Source: DATFKA01 sp035268885 | Lineage (GTDB): Bacteria > Bacteroidota > Bacteroidia > Chitinophagales > Saprospiraceae | Direction: 5' to 3' | Length of the DNA: 64,000 nucleotides | Assembly (NCBI GenBank): GCA_035268885.1 | Contig: DATFKA010000053.1 | Coordinates: forward strand, 18,017-82,016 | Shown here: piece by piece, positions 18,235-26,479 of the stretch | Layout: the number at the start of each line of letters is the position of its first letter | Position numbering within the stretch: position 1 is the first letter of the stretch | The notes under the pieces: generated by a model | The model's input: only the letters and a program-made list of their open reading frames with translations | What the model was told of the DNA's origin: nothing | The model's database searches: none | Program-made: the position numbers and the translations under genes

Positions 18235-19275
18235 ATGAGAATTCAAATATTACTTTTGCTTATGGCTGTATTTAACTTAATGGGCTGTAAAGAAAAGGGG
18301 ACCTTACCCTATCAGGAAGCGGACTATACCATCGCCAATATGGATCGTCAAATTGAAGAGCATTACGATATTCGTACTATTGAATTAGCCCCCGACTATT
18401 CGGGTCCGGTCAGGGCTACCCTCTTGCGGCACGACGCCCCGGATACGAGCCGCCAGGCGGTGCTGTACATCCACGGTTACGGCGATTACTTTTTTCACGA
18501 TCACGTCCGGCAATGGTACAACGAACAGGGCTTTAATTTCTATGCGCTGGATCTGCGCAAGCACGGCCGATCCCTGGCGCCCCACCAAAGAGCCTGTTTC
18601 GCCAAAGATCTCAGTGAGTATTTTGAGGAAATCAGTGCCGCCATTGAGGTCATCAGACAGCGCGATGGCAACGAGCAACTCTTCATACAGGCCCACAGCA
18701 CGGGCGGACTGACGACGGCGCTCTATGCGGACCGGGGCGGGGAAAAAGATCAAATTGATGCCCTGGTGCTCAACAGTCCCTTTTTTGCCTTTAAGGCCAG
18801 TGGCATGGAGAAAAGATTGATGAATATGTACGCCAGCTGGAGTAAGTGGCGGCCCGGCGTGGCGATCCCTGTCGAATTTGAAGGCTTTTACGGGCAAAGC
18901 ATCCATCAGGACTACCAGGGCAAATGGGATTACACCCTGGCCTGGAAACCGATACAGGGACATCCCCTACACGGTGCCTGGATCAGGGCCATCAACCAGG
19001 GGCACCAACAATTATACCAGGGCCTTGACCTGTCTATACCTATCCTAATCATGCGTTCTGATAAAAGTGCCACGGTAACGGAGATGAGCGATATTGTTTT
19101 TGAATCCGACATCGTATTGGATGTACAGGACATGGCCAACTATAGTGCGCAATTAGGTACTGACGTGGAAGTAGTGACCATAAACAATGCGGTACATGAT
19201 ATTTTTCTTTCAAAAGCGCCGGTTCGGCAGGCTGCTTTCGAAGCCCTGGGCGATTGGCTGATCGACTTAAAATAA
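18235..19275 (+). CDS. Alpha/beta hydrolase, lipoprotein (monoacylglycerol lipase-like)
   Basis: A 346-residue protein from the ATG at 18235. This start gives a lipoprotein signal (MRIQILLLLMAVFNLMGC), while the longer frame from 18121 would begin before the predicted transcript start. HGYGDYFFHD forms the oxyanion region, QAHSTGGL holds the nucleophile Ser, and NAVHDIFLS supplies the His. The fold resembles serine aminopeptidase S33/monoglyceride lipases, acting on esters or lipids at the cell surface or periplasm. The GNAT-like gene follows after 6 bp, so the two are co-transcribed. Confidence 0.85.
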   Translation: MRIQILLLLMAVFNLMGCKEKGTLPYQEADYTIANMDRQIEEHYDIRTIELAPDYSGPVRATLLRHDAPDTSRQAVLYIHGYGDYFFHDHVRQWYNEQGFNFYALDLRKHGRSLAPHQRACFAKDLSEYFEEISAAIEVIRQRDGNEQLFIQAHSTGGLTTALYADRGGEKDQIDALVLNSPFFAFKASGMEKRLMNMYASWSKWRPGVAIPVEFEGFYGQSIHQDYQGKWDYTLAWKPIQGHPLHGAWIRAINQGHQQLYQGLDLSIPILIMRSDKSATVTEMSDIVFESDIVLDVQDMANYSAQLGTDVEVVTINNAVHDIFLSKAPVRQAAFEALGDWLIDLK

Positions 19276-19281
19276 ACAGGC

Positions 19282-20442
19282 ATGAAGATCATTGAAGTAA
19301 ACAGTCCGGGCGATTGGCAACTCTTTCACCGGGTACCCAAGCAGATTTACCAATCAGATCCCCACTATATCAGTCCTCTCGAGTCTGACGTAGAAGCTGT
19401 TTTTGATCCTAAGAAAAATAAAGCTTTTACCCACGGTCACGCGGCCTGTTTTGTTTTATTAGATGGAATACAGCCCATTGGACGTATTGCGGCTTTTATT
19501 GATCACGAAAGGAACAAAACCAACGAATATGCGGTCGGAGGAATTGGATTCTTCGAATGCATCAATAATCAGTCTGCCGCTCGCCTGCTTTTCGAGCGGG
19601 CGGAAACTTTCCTGGCAGCATGGGACGTAAAGGCCATCGACGGCCCCATCAATTTTGGGGAGCGGGACAAATTTTGCGGGCTGTTGGTACAGGGGAACCT
19701 GCCGCCGGTTTATCAGGAAAACTATCACCCGCCCTATTATCAGGACTTATTCACCAACCATGGTTACGCACCTTACGAACAAATTCTCACCTTTCACGGC
19801 GTTATGTCAGAAATACCGATTGAGCGCTTCAGGAATATCGCCCAAAGGGTTCGCCAACGCTATGAAATACATACCGAATCCATGGATAGCGGGCGGAACA
19901 TCCCCCGTTTTGCAAACGACTTTGCCGAAGTATACAATAAAGCATTCAAAGAAAACCCATACTTTAAACCTTTAAAGGGGAACCAACTCCGACGGGTCTT
20001 CAAGATGATGAAGCCCGTAGCAGATTTACGAATGGTATTCATCTCCTATGCCCGGGACAAGCCGGTGGCTTTTGCGGCTTTCATGCCGGATCTAAACCCG
20101 TATTTACGCCCGTATAAAGGTAAGCTTCGCTGGCATCAAATCCCCAGCTTTCTCTTTCGTATCCGAAGAGCAAAATCCCATTTGCTAAAAGGCATTGCCT
20201 TTGGGATTGACCCAGAATACCAAAGGCGGGGTGCCTTCGCGGCTCTGATCGACTATATTTACAATGAGCACACCCAGACGCGCTATTCCGATTTTTACCT
20301 GGCTACCATCCGGGGACACAATACCGTAATGGTAAAATCCATAAGCAATCTGGGGGTACAGGTAGAACGCGTGCATCTTGCTTATAGGAAAATGATTGAT
20401 CAGAGCCTGGCGCTGGATCCATTCCCCTTTATGGACCTATAA
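19282..20442 (+). CDS. GNAT-like acyltransferase, paralogue 1
   Basis: A 386-residue protein, probably cytosolic. The N-terminal part reads WQLFHRVPKQIYQSDPHYI, and AACFVLLDGIQPIGRIAAFIDH looks like a GNAT beta-strand pair. A second GNAT-like region includes GIAFGIDPEYQRRGAFAALI, which has the R/Q-x-x-G-x-A acetyl-CoA loop pattern. Bacteroidota relatives are annotated as hypothetical or, wrongly, as GTP cyclohydrolase. Substrate unknown. It is closely related to the next gene, indicating tandem duplication. Confidence 0.7.
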   Translation: MKIIEVNSPGDWQLFHRVPKQIYQSDPHYISPLESDVEAVFDPKKNKAFTHGHAACFVLLDGIQPIGRIAAFIDHERNKTNEYAVGGIGFFECINNQSAARLLFERAETFLAAWDVKAIDGPINFGERDKFCGLLVQGNLPPVYQENYHPPYYQDLFTNHGYAPYEQILTFHGVMSEIPIERFRNIAQRVRQRYEIHTESMDSGRNIPRFANDFAEVYNKAFKENPYFKPLKGNQLRRVFKMMKPVADLRMVFISYARDKPVAFAAFMPDLNPYLRPYKGKLRWHQIPSFLFRIRRAKSHLLKGIAFGIDPEYQRRGAFAALIDYIYNEHTQTRYSDFYLATIRGHNTVMVKSISNLGVQVERVHLAYRKMIDQSLALDPFPFMDL

Positions 20443-20532
20443 TTAAACTGGCAACTAAGCTAAAAAGCCCTTAATTTGTTTCAACAAGAAAGCACTTTCC
20501 ATAGACCTACGACTGAGAACTATATCAACAAC

Positions 20533-21744
20533 ATGAAAACATTAGCTGTAAAAACGGAAGCAGACTGGAAACTCTTTCACCAGGTGCCCAGACTTGTTTA
20601 TCAAAACGACCCGAACTGGATCGCTCCGCTGGAAGGAGAGATCCAATCTATTTTTGATCCGGAAGAGAATAAAGCGTTCCAACACGGTACTGCTCAAGCT
20701 TTTGTTTTACTCGATCAGGAGCAGCCTGTAGGGCGCATCGCTGCTTTTGTGGATTATCAGCGCCTGGAAAGCCACACCATCCGCGAAGGGGGAATTGGTT
20801 TTTTTGAATGCTTACCGGAAGCTGCTTACGCAAAAAAACTCTTCCAGGCGGCGGAAGATTTTCTGGCCGGTTTTGATGTTCAGGTCATTGATGGTCCCAT
20901 TAATTTCGGGCAGCGGGATAAGTTCTGGGGACTTTTAGTTCGTGGATTTTATCCGGCCCTGTATCAGGAAAATTATAATCCCCCCTATTATGAAGCCTTT
21001 TTTGAAGAAAACGGCTTCCAGGCTTTCGAACAGATCCTTACCTATAAGGGGGAGTCTCAGAACATCCCATTCCAGCGGCTAGGCGCCATTGCCGAGCGCC
21101 TAAAGCAGCGTAATCCGATGTACGTTCGTGCTTTTTCTTACAAGGAGGTAGAACGATTTGCCAGGGATTTTACCGAAGTATATAATGCTTCCTTCGGTCA
21201 CTTTGAGCATTTCAACCCACTCAGTGAGGCCATTGTCAAAAAGATGATGGAACAGGCCAAGCCCATTCTGGATCCTAATCTTGCCTGTATTGCCTACTAC
21301 GAAGACAAACCAGCCGGTTTTGTGGTGCTTTATCCCGATATTAATCCGCTCATTCGGCACGCCAAAGGTAAACTCAACTGGCGCACCATTCCCCAGTTCT
21401 TACTCAAAAAACGTATGGCAAAGACCTTTAATGCCAAAGGAATGGGCTTTGGTATCCATCCCGACTACCAATCCAAAGGTATTTTTGCCTTACTCATTAA
21501 TTACTTAAGTTCGGATCGTAATGTGAAGCGCTATCCAAAGATGTTCCTGGCGACCATCCGGGCACACAACCACGAGATCCGCTCGATTTATGCCAAATTG
21601 AACGTAGATGTTGATCGGGTGCACGTCGCTTATCGCAAAGCCGTTGACCCCAGCGTATCCATTCAGCCCTTCGAATTTATTCATTTTGAGGAGCCCGATC
21701 CTTCGCTTTCGAAAAAAGCATTTTCAGCCAAAACCATGGCTTGA
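20533..21744 (+). CDS. GNAT-like acyltransferase, paralogue 2
   Basis: A protein of 403 residues from the ATG at 20533 (MKTLAVKTEADWKLFHQVP), a start that aligns with that of paralogue 1; the longer frame from 20476 is not supported. Shared blocks include YQNDPNWIAPLE, GRIAAFVDYQR, GGIGFFECL, and the acyl-CoA-type loop GFGIHPDYQSKGIFALLI. The tail overlaps the convergent flavoprotein gene by 68 bp, so the last about 22 residues are coded on both strands. Function unknown beyond a likely acyl-CoA-dependent transfer. Confidence 0.7.
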   Translation: MKTLAVKTEADWKLFHQVPRLVYQNDPNWIAPLEGEIQSIFDPEENKAFQHGTAQAFVLLDQEQPVGRIAAFVDYQRLESHTIREGGIGFFECLPEAAYAKKLFQAAEDFLAGFDVQVIDGPINFGQRDKFWGLLVRGFYPALYQENYNPPYYEAFFEENGFQAFEQILTYKGESQNIPFQRLGAIAERLKQRNPMYVRAFSYKEVERFARDFTEVYNASFGHFEHFNPLSEAIVKKMMEQAKPILDPNLACIAYYEDKPAGFVVLYPDINPLIRHAKGKLNWRTIPQFLLKKRMAKTFNAKGMGFGIHPDYQSKGIFALLINYLSSDRNVKRYPKMFLATIRAHNHEIRSIYAKLNVDVDRVHVAYRKAVDPSVSIQPFEFIHFEEPDPSLSKKAFSAKTMA

Positions 21745-22939
21745 CAACTTGCTCCCGAATATTGAAGTCGGTGTACATTCTAGAAAAGACAAAAAGCATT
21801 TTCTGATTCCCCAGGATAATGCGACCAATAATATTCAATAGCCAGGGGTAACGGGCCAGTTCCTGCATGCGGTAGCTGAGCTTCATCTCTGAACCCAGTA
21901 CGCGTTCTACCCTCTTGTCATAGGCTCTCAGGGTGGCTGCGGAAAAATCATTGGCCAGCAGACAGTCTCTAGCTTGTTCAGCGGCAATGAATCCACTATA
22001 AAAAGCATTCCCAATTCCCTCACCGGTCAGCGGATCAATCAGCGCTCCGGCGTCGCCTACCAACAGGTAGTGGTCACCGGAGATACTACGCTGCTTAGAG
22101 CCAAGCGGTAGTCCGTAACCCTCTATTTTCCCTTCTCGTTCTGCTTTTGCAAAACGCGGTGCAATCTCCGGGTGCTCCCGAATGATACGCTCCAGTTCGA
22201 CCCGCAAATTCACCTTGCGCTTACTGACAAAATCTGAGCGCATGCCAAGGCCTACGTTGGCTCCACCGTTGGGCAGCGGGAACATCCAGAAATAGCCCGG
22301 CACATAATCTTTCAGGAATTGTAGCTCGATAAAGTTATCCTTCGAAAAGCCAGTTACATTGGTATAGTAAGCCCGTACGGCAGCGGCATAATGCTTGTCT
22401 TCTTTTTTTAGGCCCGCCTGCTTTCGCGAAAAAGCAGAGTAGGCACCAGTAGCCACGATCAGAAGCTTACAACTAATCTCCCTGTCATCCTTCGTTTTTA
22501 CCTGATATCCGTGTTCAGTACGCTGAAAGTGGATCGCTTCCGTACCTTCAAAAAATTGAATATCCGCCTGGTTTCGGACCTCATCGATCAGGAAATTATC
22601 GAAGTCCATGCGTCGCATCACGTAACCGGGGGCCTTTTCGGGTTCGCGCTCGTAGTGCGGAGAAAAAGGAATATCAACAATACTATAATTCGGGGCGACA
22701 AAGCGCACCCCCCAAACGTCGCAGTGGGTGGTTTTTGCGCGCAAGCGCTCCAACATTTTTAAGTCGAGTCGCCTGAGTAGGGTTGTGACCTTACCACTAA
22801 TGGCATCTCCACAGACTTTATCGCGTGGAAAGTAACTCTTATCCAGTAGGATACAAGGGATATTCAGGTAGCTAAGCTTAAGTGCGGTGGCGGCGCCTCC
22901 TGGTCCCGCCCCTACGACTAACACGTCGGTTTTGAGCAT
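21677..22939 (-). CDS. Geranylgeranyl reductase-family FAD oxidoreductase
   Basis: A 420-residue flavoprotein. The N-terminal dinucleotide fold is VLVVGAGPGGAATALKL, followed by FPRDKVCGDAISGKV, the typical C-G-D block of the family, and GDAGALIDPLTGEGIGNAFYSG, the second FAD motif. The family reduces isoprenoid double bonds or acts on other hydrophobic or phenolic substrates; the exact reaction here is open. It lies 16 bp after the OmpA gene on the same strand and is probably co-transcribed. Its 3' end overlaps the GNAT paralogue 2 gene. Confidence 0.85.
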   Translation of the reverse strand: MLKTDVLVVGAGPGGAATALKLSYLNIPCILLDKSYFPRDKVCGDAISGKVTTLLRRLDLKMLERLRAKTTHCDVWGVRFVAPNYSIVDIPFSPHYEREPEKAPGYVMRRMDFDNFLIDEVRNQADIQFFEGTEAIHFQRTEHGYQVKTKDDREISCKLLIVATGAYSAFSRKQAGLKKEDKHYAAAVRAYYTNVTGFSKDNFIELQFLKDYVPGYFWMFPLPNGGANVGLGMRSDFVSKRKVNLRVELERIIREHPEIAPRFAKAEREGKIEGYGLPLGSKQRSISGDHYLLVGDAGALIDPLTGEGIGNAFYSGFIAAEQARDCLLANDFSAATLRAYDKRVERVLGSEMKLSYRMQELARYPWLLNIIGRIILGNQKMLFVFSRMYTDFNIREQVVKPWFWLKMLFSKAKDRAPQNE

Positions 22940-22955
22940 ATTTGCTTTACAATTA

Positions 22956-24176
22956 TTAGCCGCGCCCCAGGTCCAGAATCTTGATCTCTACCCGTTGGTT
23001 TTTACGCCGACCGGCCAGGGTATCGTCCGGGGCAATCCGCTGGCGCTTACCATAGCCTTTGAATTCCAGGCGGTCAGACCCGACACCCCGGGTTTTCAGA
23101 TATTCCACCACGGCCTTGGCTCGGGCGGTCGATAATTGATCGCAGTATTCGGCTGGAGGAAGACCATTGGTATGTCCGCCGATCTCCACCCGCATTTCCG
23201 GATTGTTAGTCAGGAATTGATACAGCTGCTGTAAGGTTTCTGAGGAGCGATCGTTGATATCTGATTTATCCGCTTCAAAATAGATTTGGTTGGTCCGAAT
23301 GATCGTACCGTTACGTAGTTCATCTTTATTAATTTCTCCGAAAGAAGAAGATTCAATCACCTGTGGCTCTTCGGAGGTTTCCACCTTGGGCTCCGGATCC
23401 GGGCTTGACGGGGTAGCGGGAGGAGGCGTTGGCGTAGCCTGTACCGTCTCTGGCGTCGTTTGCACTGCGGGCGGAGGTGTAGTCTCTACGGGGGGGGCTG
23501 GTGTTTCTTCGGCGATAACTTCCTCTTCTTCGACTACTTCTTCTTCATCGCAGGGTACCAGAGTCAGGTTGGAAGCTGCATCCAGCAATAGGTTCCCATT
23601 ATAAGGAAATAAAGTAGGCGTGTTAAAGAAGGCTTCGAAAAGAATATAAGAATAGTCTGCTTTGGGTTCGAACTTAAAACGGTATTCGATCCAGCGGGTA
23701 TGGACAATCAGGTTACTTTCGGCGAGCATTTCGGCGCGGTCGCAGGCATCATTACCACCGAAAATACGCAACTTGGCGGCGGTATTATAATTCGCCGGAC
23801 TCTCCGTGAGTTTGCTGACACTGATATAGGTCTCCGATTTGGATAAGAAGATGGAGAACTCATAACAATTGCCGCCGACCATGGGGCTACTCAAAGGCTG
23901 GGAGACCCGCTCCCAGGTATCATTATCCCGGACCACCATCCCCAGGTAGGTATTCCCGTCTTTGGGTTGTTTCACCACGGAGAAAGCACCACTGGGATGT
24001 ACATCCACGTCTGATTCCCCTGAGAAACCGCAGTCGATCCAGCCCCGGGGCGGTGTACTGTGTCGGGGGATATCTTCAAAAGAGGGATTAGTTAGATACA
24101 GCGTTTCTTCCTGAGCTTTTGCCGCAAAGGCCAATAAACAAAGAAAGGCGAAAAATGGAATTGATCGAGTCCTCAT
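22956..24176 (-). CDS. OmpA-family outer membrane protein
   Basis: A protein of 406 residues from the ATG at 24176 (MRTRSIPFFAFLCLLAFAAKAQ, a signal peptide); 11 codons upstream of it are not needed. Residues about 20-210 form a beta-rich domain that begins LTNPSFEDIPRHSTPPRGW, as in carbohydrate-binding-like domains of Bacteroidota surface proteins. A Pro/Thr/Glu-rich linker follows (about 215-275), then an OmpA C-terminal domain with EIGGHTN, LSTARAKAVVEYL and GRRKNQRVEI, which binds peptidoglycan. The protein probably ties the outer membrane to the wall. Confidence 0.88.
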   Translation of the reverse strand: MRTRSIPFFAFLCLLAFAAKAQEETLYLTNPSFEDIPRHSTPPRGWIDCGFSGESDVDVHPSGAFSVVKQPKDGNTYLGMVVRDNDTWERVSQPLSSPMVGGNCYEFSIFLSKSETYISVSKLTESPANYNTAAKLRIFGGNDACDRAEMLAESNLIVHTRWIEYRFKFEPKADYSYILFEAFFNTPTLFPYNGNLLLDAASNLTLVPCDEEEVVEEEEVIAEETPAPPVETTPPPAVQTTPETVQATPTPPPATPSSPDPEPKVETSEEPQVIESSSFGEINKDELRNGTIIRTNQIYFEADKSDINDRSSETLQQLYQFLTNNPEMRVEIGGHTNGLPPAEYCDQLSTARAKAVVEYLKTRGVGSDRLEFKGYGKRQRIAPDDTLAGRRKNQRVEIKILDLGRG

Positions 24177-24256
24177 AGAAAATAAATTATCATCAATAGT
24201 AGCAATCATAACGCAGACTAGCGCTGAAATCTTTCAGTAGCCCATGAAAATTACGG

Positions 24257-24264
24257 CAAATCTA
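24257..24264 (-). promoter_or_regulatory. Candidate -7 box for the OmpA gene
   Basis: TAGATTTG on the minus strand matches TAnnTTTG; transcription would begin near 24250, about 75 nt before the ATG at 24176. No well-spaced -33 element is evident. Confidence 0.4.
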
Positions 24265-24279
24265 CTAATAATTACAAGC

Positions 24280-24332
24280 AAGCGGTCGCAATTAACGTCC
24301 TGTTAATTATATCTGTAGACGAACGACCGCTT
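24280..24332. terminator. Nested hairpin after glutaryl-CoA dehydrogenase
   Basis: Outer arms AAGCGGTCG (24280-24288) and CGACCGCTT (24324-24332) enclose a second stem, AATTAAC (24290-24296) and GTTAATT (24302-24308). It sits just past the stop of the acyl-CoA dehydrogenase on the minus strand, ahead of the OmpA promoter. It has no long T-run, so termination is likely but not certain. Confidence 0.45.
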
Positions 24333-24362
24333 TGCCCAGTAAAAAATCGGGTCGCTCTCGGC

Positions 24363-25577
24363 TTATTTAAAAGCATTCAGCCCCGTCACATCCATACCGG
24401 TAATGAGCAGGTGGATGTCATGTGTACCCTCGTAGGTCAGTACCGTCTCTAGATTCATCATGTGTCGCATGATGGGATACTCATTCGTAATCCCCATTCC
24501 CCCGTGTATTTGTCGTGCTTCGCGCGCGATTTCCAGCGCTATATGTACATTATTACGCTTGGCCATCGAAATTTGTGCCGGGCTAGCTTTGCCTTCGTTG
24601 GCCAGCGTACCTAAGCGCCAGGCCAACAATTGTGCCTTGGTCAGCTCGGTAATCATTTCGGCCAGCTTTTTTTGCGTCAGCTGAAACTGCCCGATCGGCT
24701 TACCAAACTGCTCTCGCTCCAGGGAATAACGCAGGGCCGAATCGTAGCAATCCATAGCGGCACCGATAGCTCCCCAGGCGATACCGTAACGTGCTTTGGA
24801 CAGACAGGAAAGTGGTCCTTTTAGTCCTTTAACATTGGGTAAAACGTTGGTTTTGGGCACCCGTACATCTTCAAACACCAGTTCGCCGGTAATCGAGGCG
24901 CGTAGGGACAATTTCCCTTTGATCTCCGGTGCGGAGAAGCCTGGCATATCTTTTTCGACAATCAAGCCACGGATTTTTCCCTCTTCGTCTTTAGCCCAGA
25001 CCACCGCAACATCGGCTACCGGAGAATTAGTGATCCACATCTTGGCTCCGTTTAGGATATAAGCGTCGCCATCGTCTTTAATATTGGTGACCATCCCGCC
25101 GGGATTAGAGCCGTGGTCGGGTTCGGTCAGGCCAAAACAACCGATAAACTCACCGGAACCCAGTTTGGGTAAATATTTCTTCTTCTGTTCTTCTGAACCG
25201 AATTTATAAATGGGGTACATGACCAGAGAGCCCTGTACCGAAGCCATGGAGCGGACACCGGAGTCTCCGCGCTCAAGTTCTTGCATGATGATCCCGTAGG
25301 CCATCTCATCCATGCCGCCGCCGCCATATTTGGTGGGTAGGCTGGGACCGTAGGCTCCAATTTCGGCCAATCCTTTGTACAATTGGGCCGGGCAGGTCCC
25401 CTGCTCGTAGTGCTGTTCGATGATGGGCGAGACTTCTTGTTTCACCCAATCCCGTACGGCATCGCGGGCCATGAGGTGGTCTTCGCTGAGCATAGCGTCG
25501 ATTTGATAATAATCGTGGCCTTGAAATCGGTCTTCTCTGGATCTTTTTTCAACCGCAGGATTTTCTATATTTACCAT
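24363..25577 (-). CDS. Glutaryl-CoA dehydrogenase-like acyl-CoA dehydrogenase
   Basis: A protein of 404 residues from the ATG at 25577 (MVNIENPAVEKRS); the longer frame from 25619 adds 14 residues and would overlap the likely promoter spacing. GCFGLTEPDHGSNP and MWITNSPVADVAVVWA are FAD/substrate blocks. The catalytic base is in LTYEGTHDIHLLITG, whose YEGTHDIH form is characteristic of glutaryl-CoA dehydrogenases. The enzyme oxidises and decarboxylates glutaryl-CoA to crotonyl-CoA in lysine and tryptophan breakdown. Other acyl-CoA dehydrogenases remain possible. Confidence 0.88.
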   Translation of the reverse strand: MVNIENPAVEKRSREDRFQGHDYYQIDAMLSEDHLMARDAVRDWVKQEVSPIIEQHYEQGTCPAQLYKGLAEIGAYGPSLPTKYGGGGMDEMAYGIIMQELERGDSGVRSMASVQGSLVMYPIYKFGSEEQKKKYLPKLGSGEFIGCFGLTEPDHGSNPGGMVTNIKDDGDAYILNGAKMWITNSPVADVAVVWAKDEEGKIRGLIVEKDMPGFSAPEIKGKLSLRASITGELVFEDVRVPKTNVLPNVKGLKGPLSCLSKARYGIAWGAIGAAMDCYDSALRYSLEREQFGKPIGQFQLTQKKLAEMITELTKAQLLAWRLGTLANEGKASPAQISMAKRNNVHIALEIAREARQIHGGMGITNEYPIMRHMMNLETVLTYEGTHDIHLLITGMDVTGLNAFK

Positions 25578-25664
25578 ATGTAGTTTTTTTCTTTGAAAGT
25601 CAGGCGGGCTGACGCTCAAATTTGGTTAGGACAGTATTATATTACAATAAAACAGGATCTTTCA

Positions 25665-25672
25665 CAAATTTA
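25665..25672 (-). promoter_or_regulatory. Candidate -7 box for the glutaryl-CoA dehydrogenase gene
   Basis: TAAATTTG on the minus strand matches TAnnTTTG; a TTTG at 25692-25689 lies 16 nt upstream as a possible -33 element. The leader to the ATG at 25577 would be about 80 nt. Confidence 0.45.
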
Positions 25673-25703
25673 TCGAATTACCACCGTACAAAGTATTTAA
25701 TTT

Positions 25704-26156
25704 ATGTCAAAAGTTGCACTAGAGGGCATGCAATTCTACGCCTATCACGGTTATTACGAAGAGGAGCGCCTTATTGGCGGCCAGTTCGTAGTAGACGTAT
25801 ACATTGATACCAACTTTGTCATTGCCGCCCAGACGGACGATCTCAGCGGTACCGTCAATTACGAAACGGTCTATTTCATTTGTCGCATGGAGATGAAACG
25901 TCCTTCCAAGCTGATTGAGCACGTAGCGCAGCGTATACACAATAAACTATCTTCCGTTTTTACGAAAGCATCGGGTGTGGTCGTTCGAATATCTAAATTA
26001 AATCCACCACTCGGCGGCCCCGTAAGTCGGTCTTTCGTTGAAGTAGGTGGCAGCGGTGGTGGTGGAAGCAAAGGCGGCGGCGGCTTTGACATGGGGGGAG
26101 ATGATGACGATTTTGGAGGTTTTCTGGGCAGCCTGGATGATTTGGATATGTGGTAA
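25704..26156 (+). CDS. folB: Dihydroneopterin aldolase with Gly/Asp-rich tail
   Basis: A 150-residue protein. Residues 1-114 are a complete FolB domain: LEGMQFYAYHGYYEEER with the conserved Glu near residue 20-22, TVNYETVY for pterin binding, and VRISKLNPPLGG with the catalytic Lys98. FolB forms 6-hydroxymethyl-dihydropterin in folate synthesis. Residues 115-150 are an unusual addition: glycine-rich stretches, then four Asp (134-137) and an acidic end LDDLDMW. FolB proteins are usually near 120 residues. The tail is most likely disordered; its role is unknown. The gene stands alone and is divergent from the acyl-CoA dehydrogenase. Confidence 0.9.
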   Translation: MSKVALEGMQFYAYHGYYEEERLIGGQFVVDVYIDTNFVIAAQTDDLSGTVNYETVYFICRMEMKRPSKLIEHVAQRIHNKLSSVFTKASGVVVRISKLNPPLGGPVSRSFVEVGGSGGGGSKGGGGFDMGGDDDDFGGFLGSLDDLDMW

Positions 26157-26258
26157 GTCCTTTTCACCTTTGCTTTAGGCAGGTCTCTTTCACTAAGAAG
26201 CGATTTAGTCGATCTAAGAAGAAAGGTAAAGCGTGGCTAGGTAAGGCCAAAAAAGTAA

Positions 26259-26292
26259 TGGCAGAAGGATTAAACTATTAATCCTTCTGCCA
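26259..26292. terminator. 15-bp perfect stem-loop downstream of folB
   Basis: The arms 26259-26273 and 26278-26292 (core GCAGAAGGATTAA / TTAATCCTTCTGC) pair over 15 bp around a 4-nt ACTA loop. No T-run follows on either strand, so it may be a terminator aided by other factors or an mRNA 3'-end stabiliser. The rest of the 323-bp gap (26157-26479) shows no convincing gene. Confidence 0.55.
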
Positions 26293-26479
26293 GGGACTGA
26301 AAAATTTCTACCTTGACTTTAATTACCTATCTGAAAAAACTTGACCTAAGTAATTGTACTTCTTTTTTAAGTACAATGTAAATATGCAATAAAGAAGAAC
26401 ACACCGTTCTGTGCAAATGGCGTTTTAGGGCAATTGAACAGATATCTGTTCAAGCCTAAAAAGGCTGATTATCTGTTCA

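Noticed and set aside
26151..26281. Lys-rich small frame after folB ending ...GLNY
   Set aside because: No ATG in a good position, and its end overlaps the 15-bp hairpin; codon pattern does not suggest a gene.
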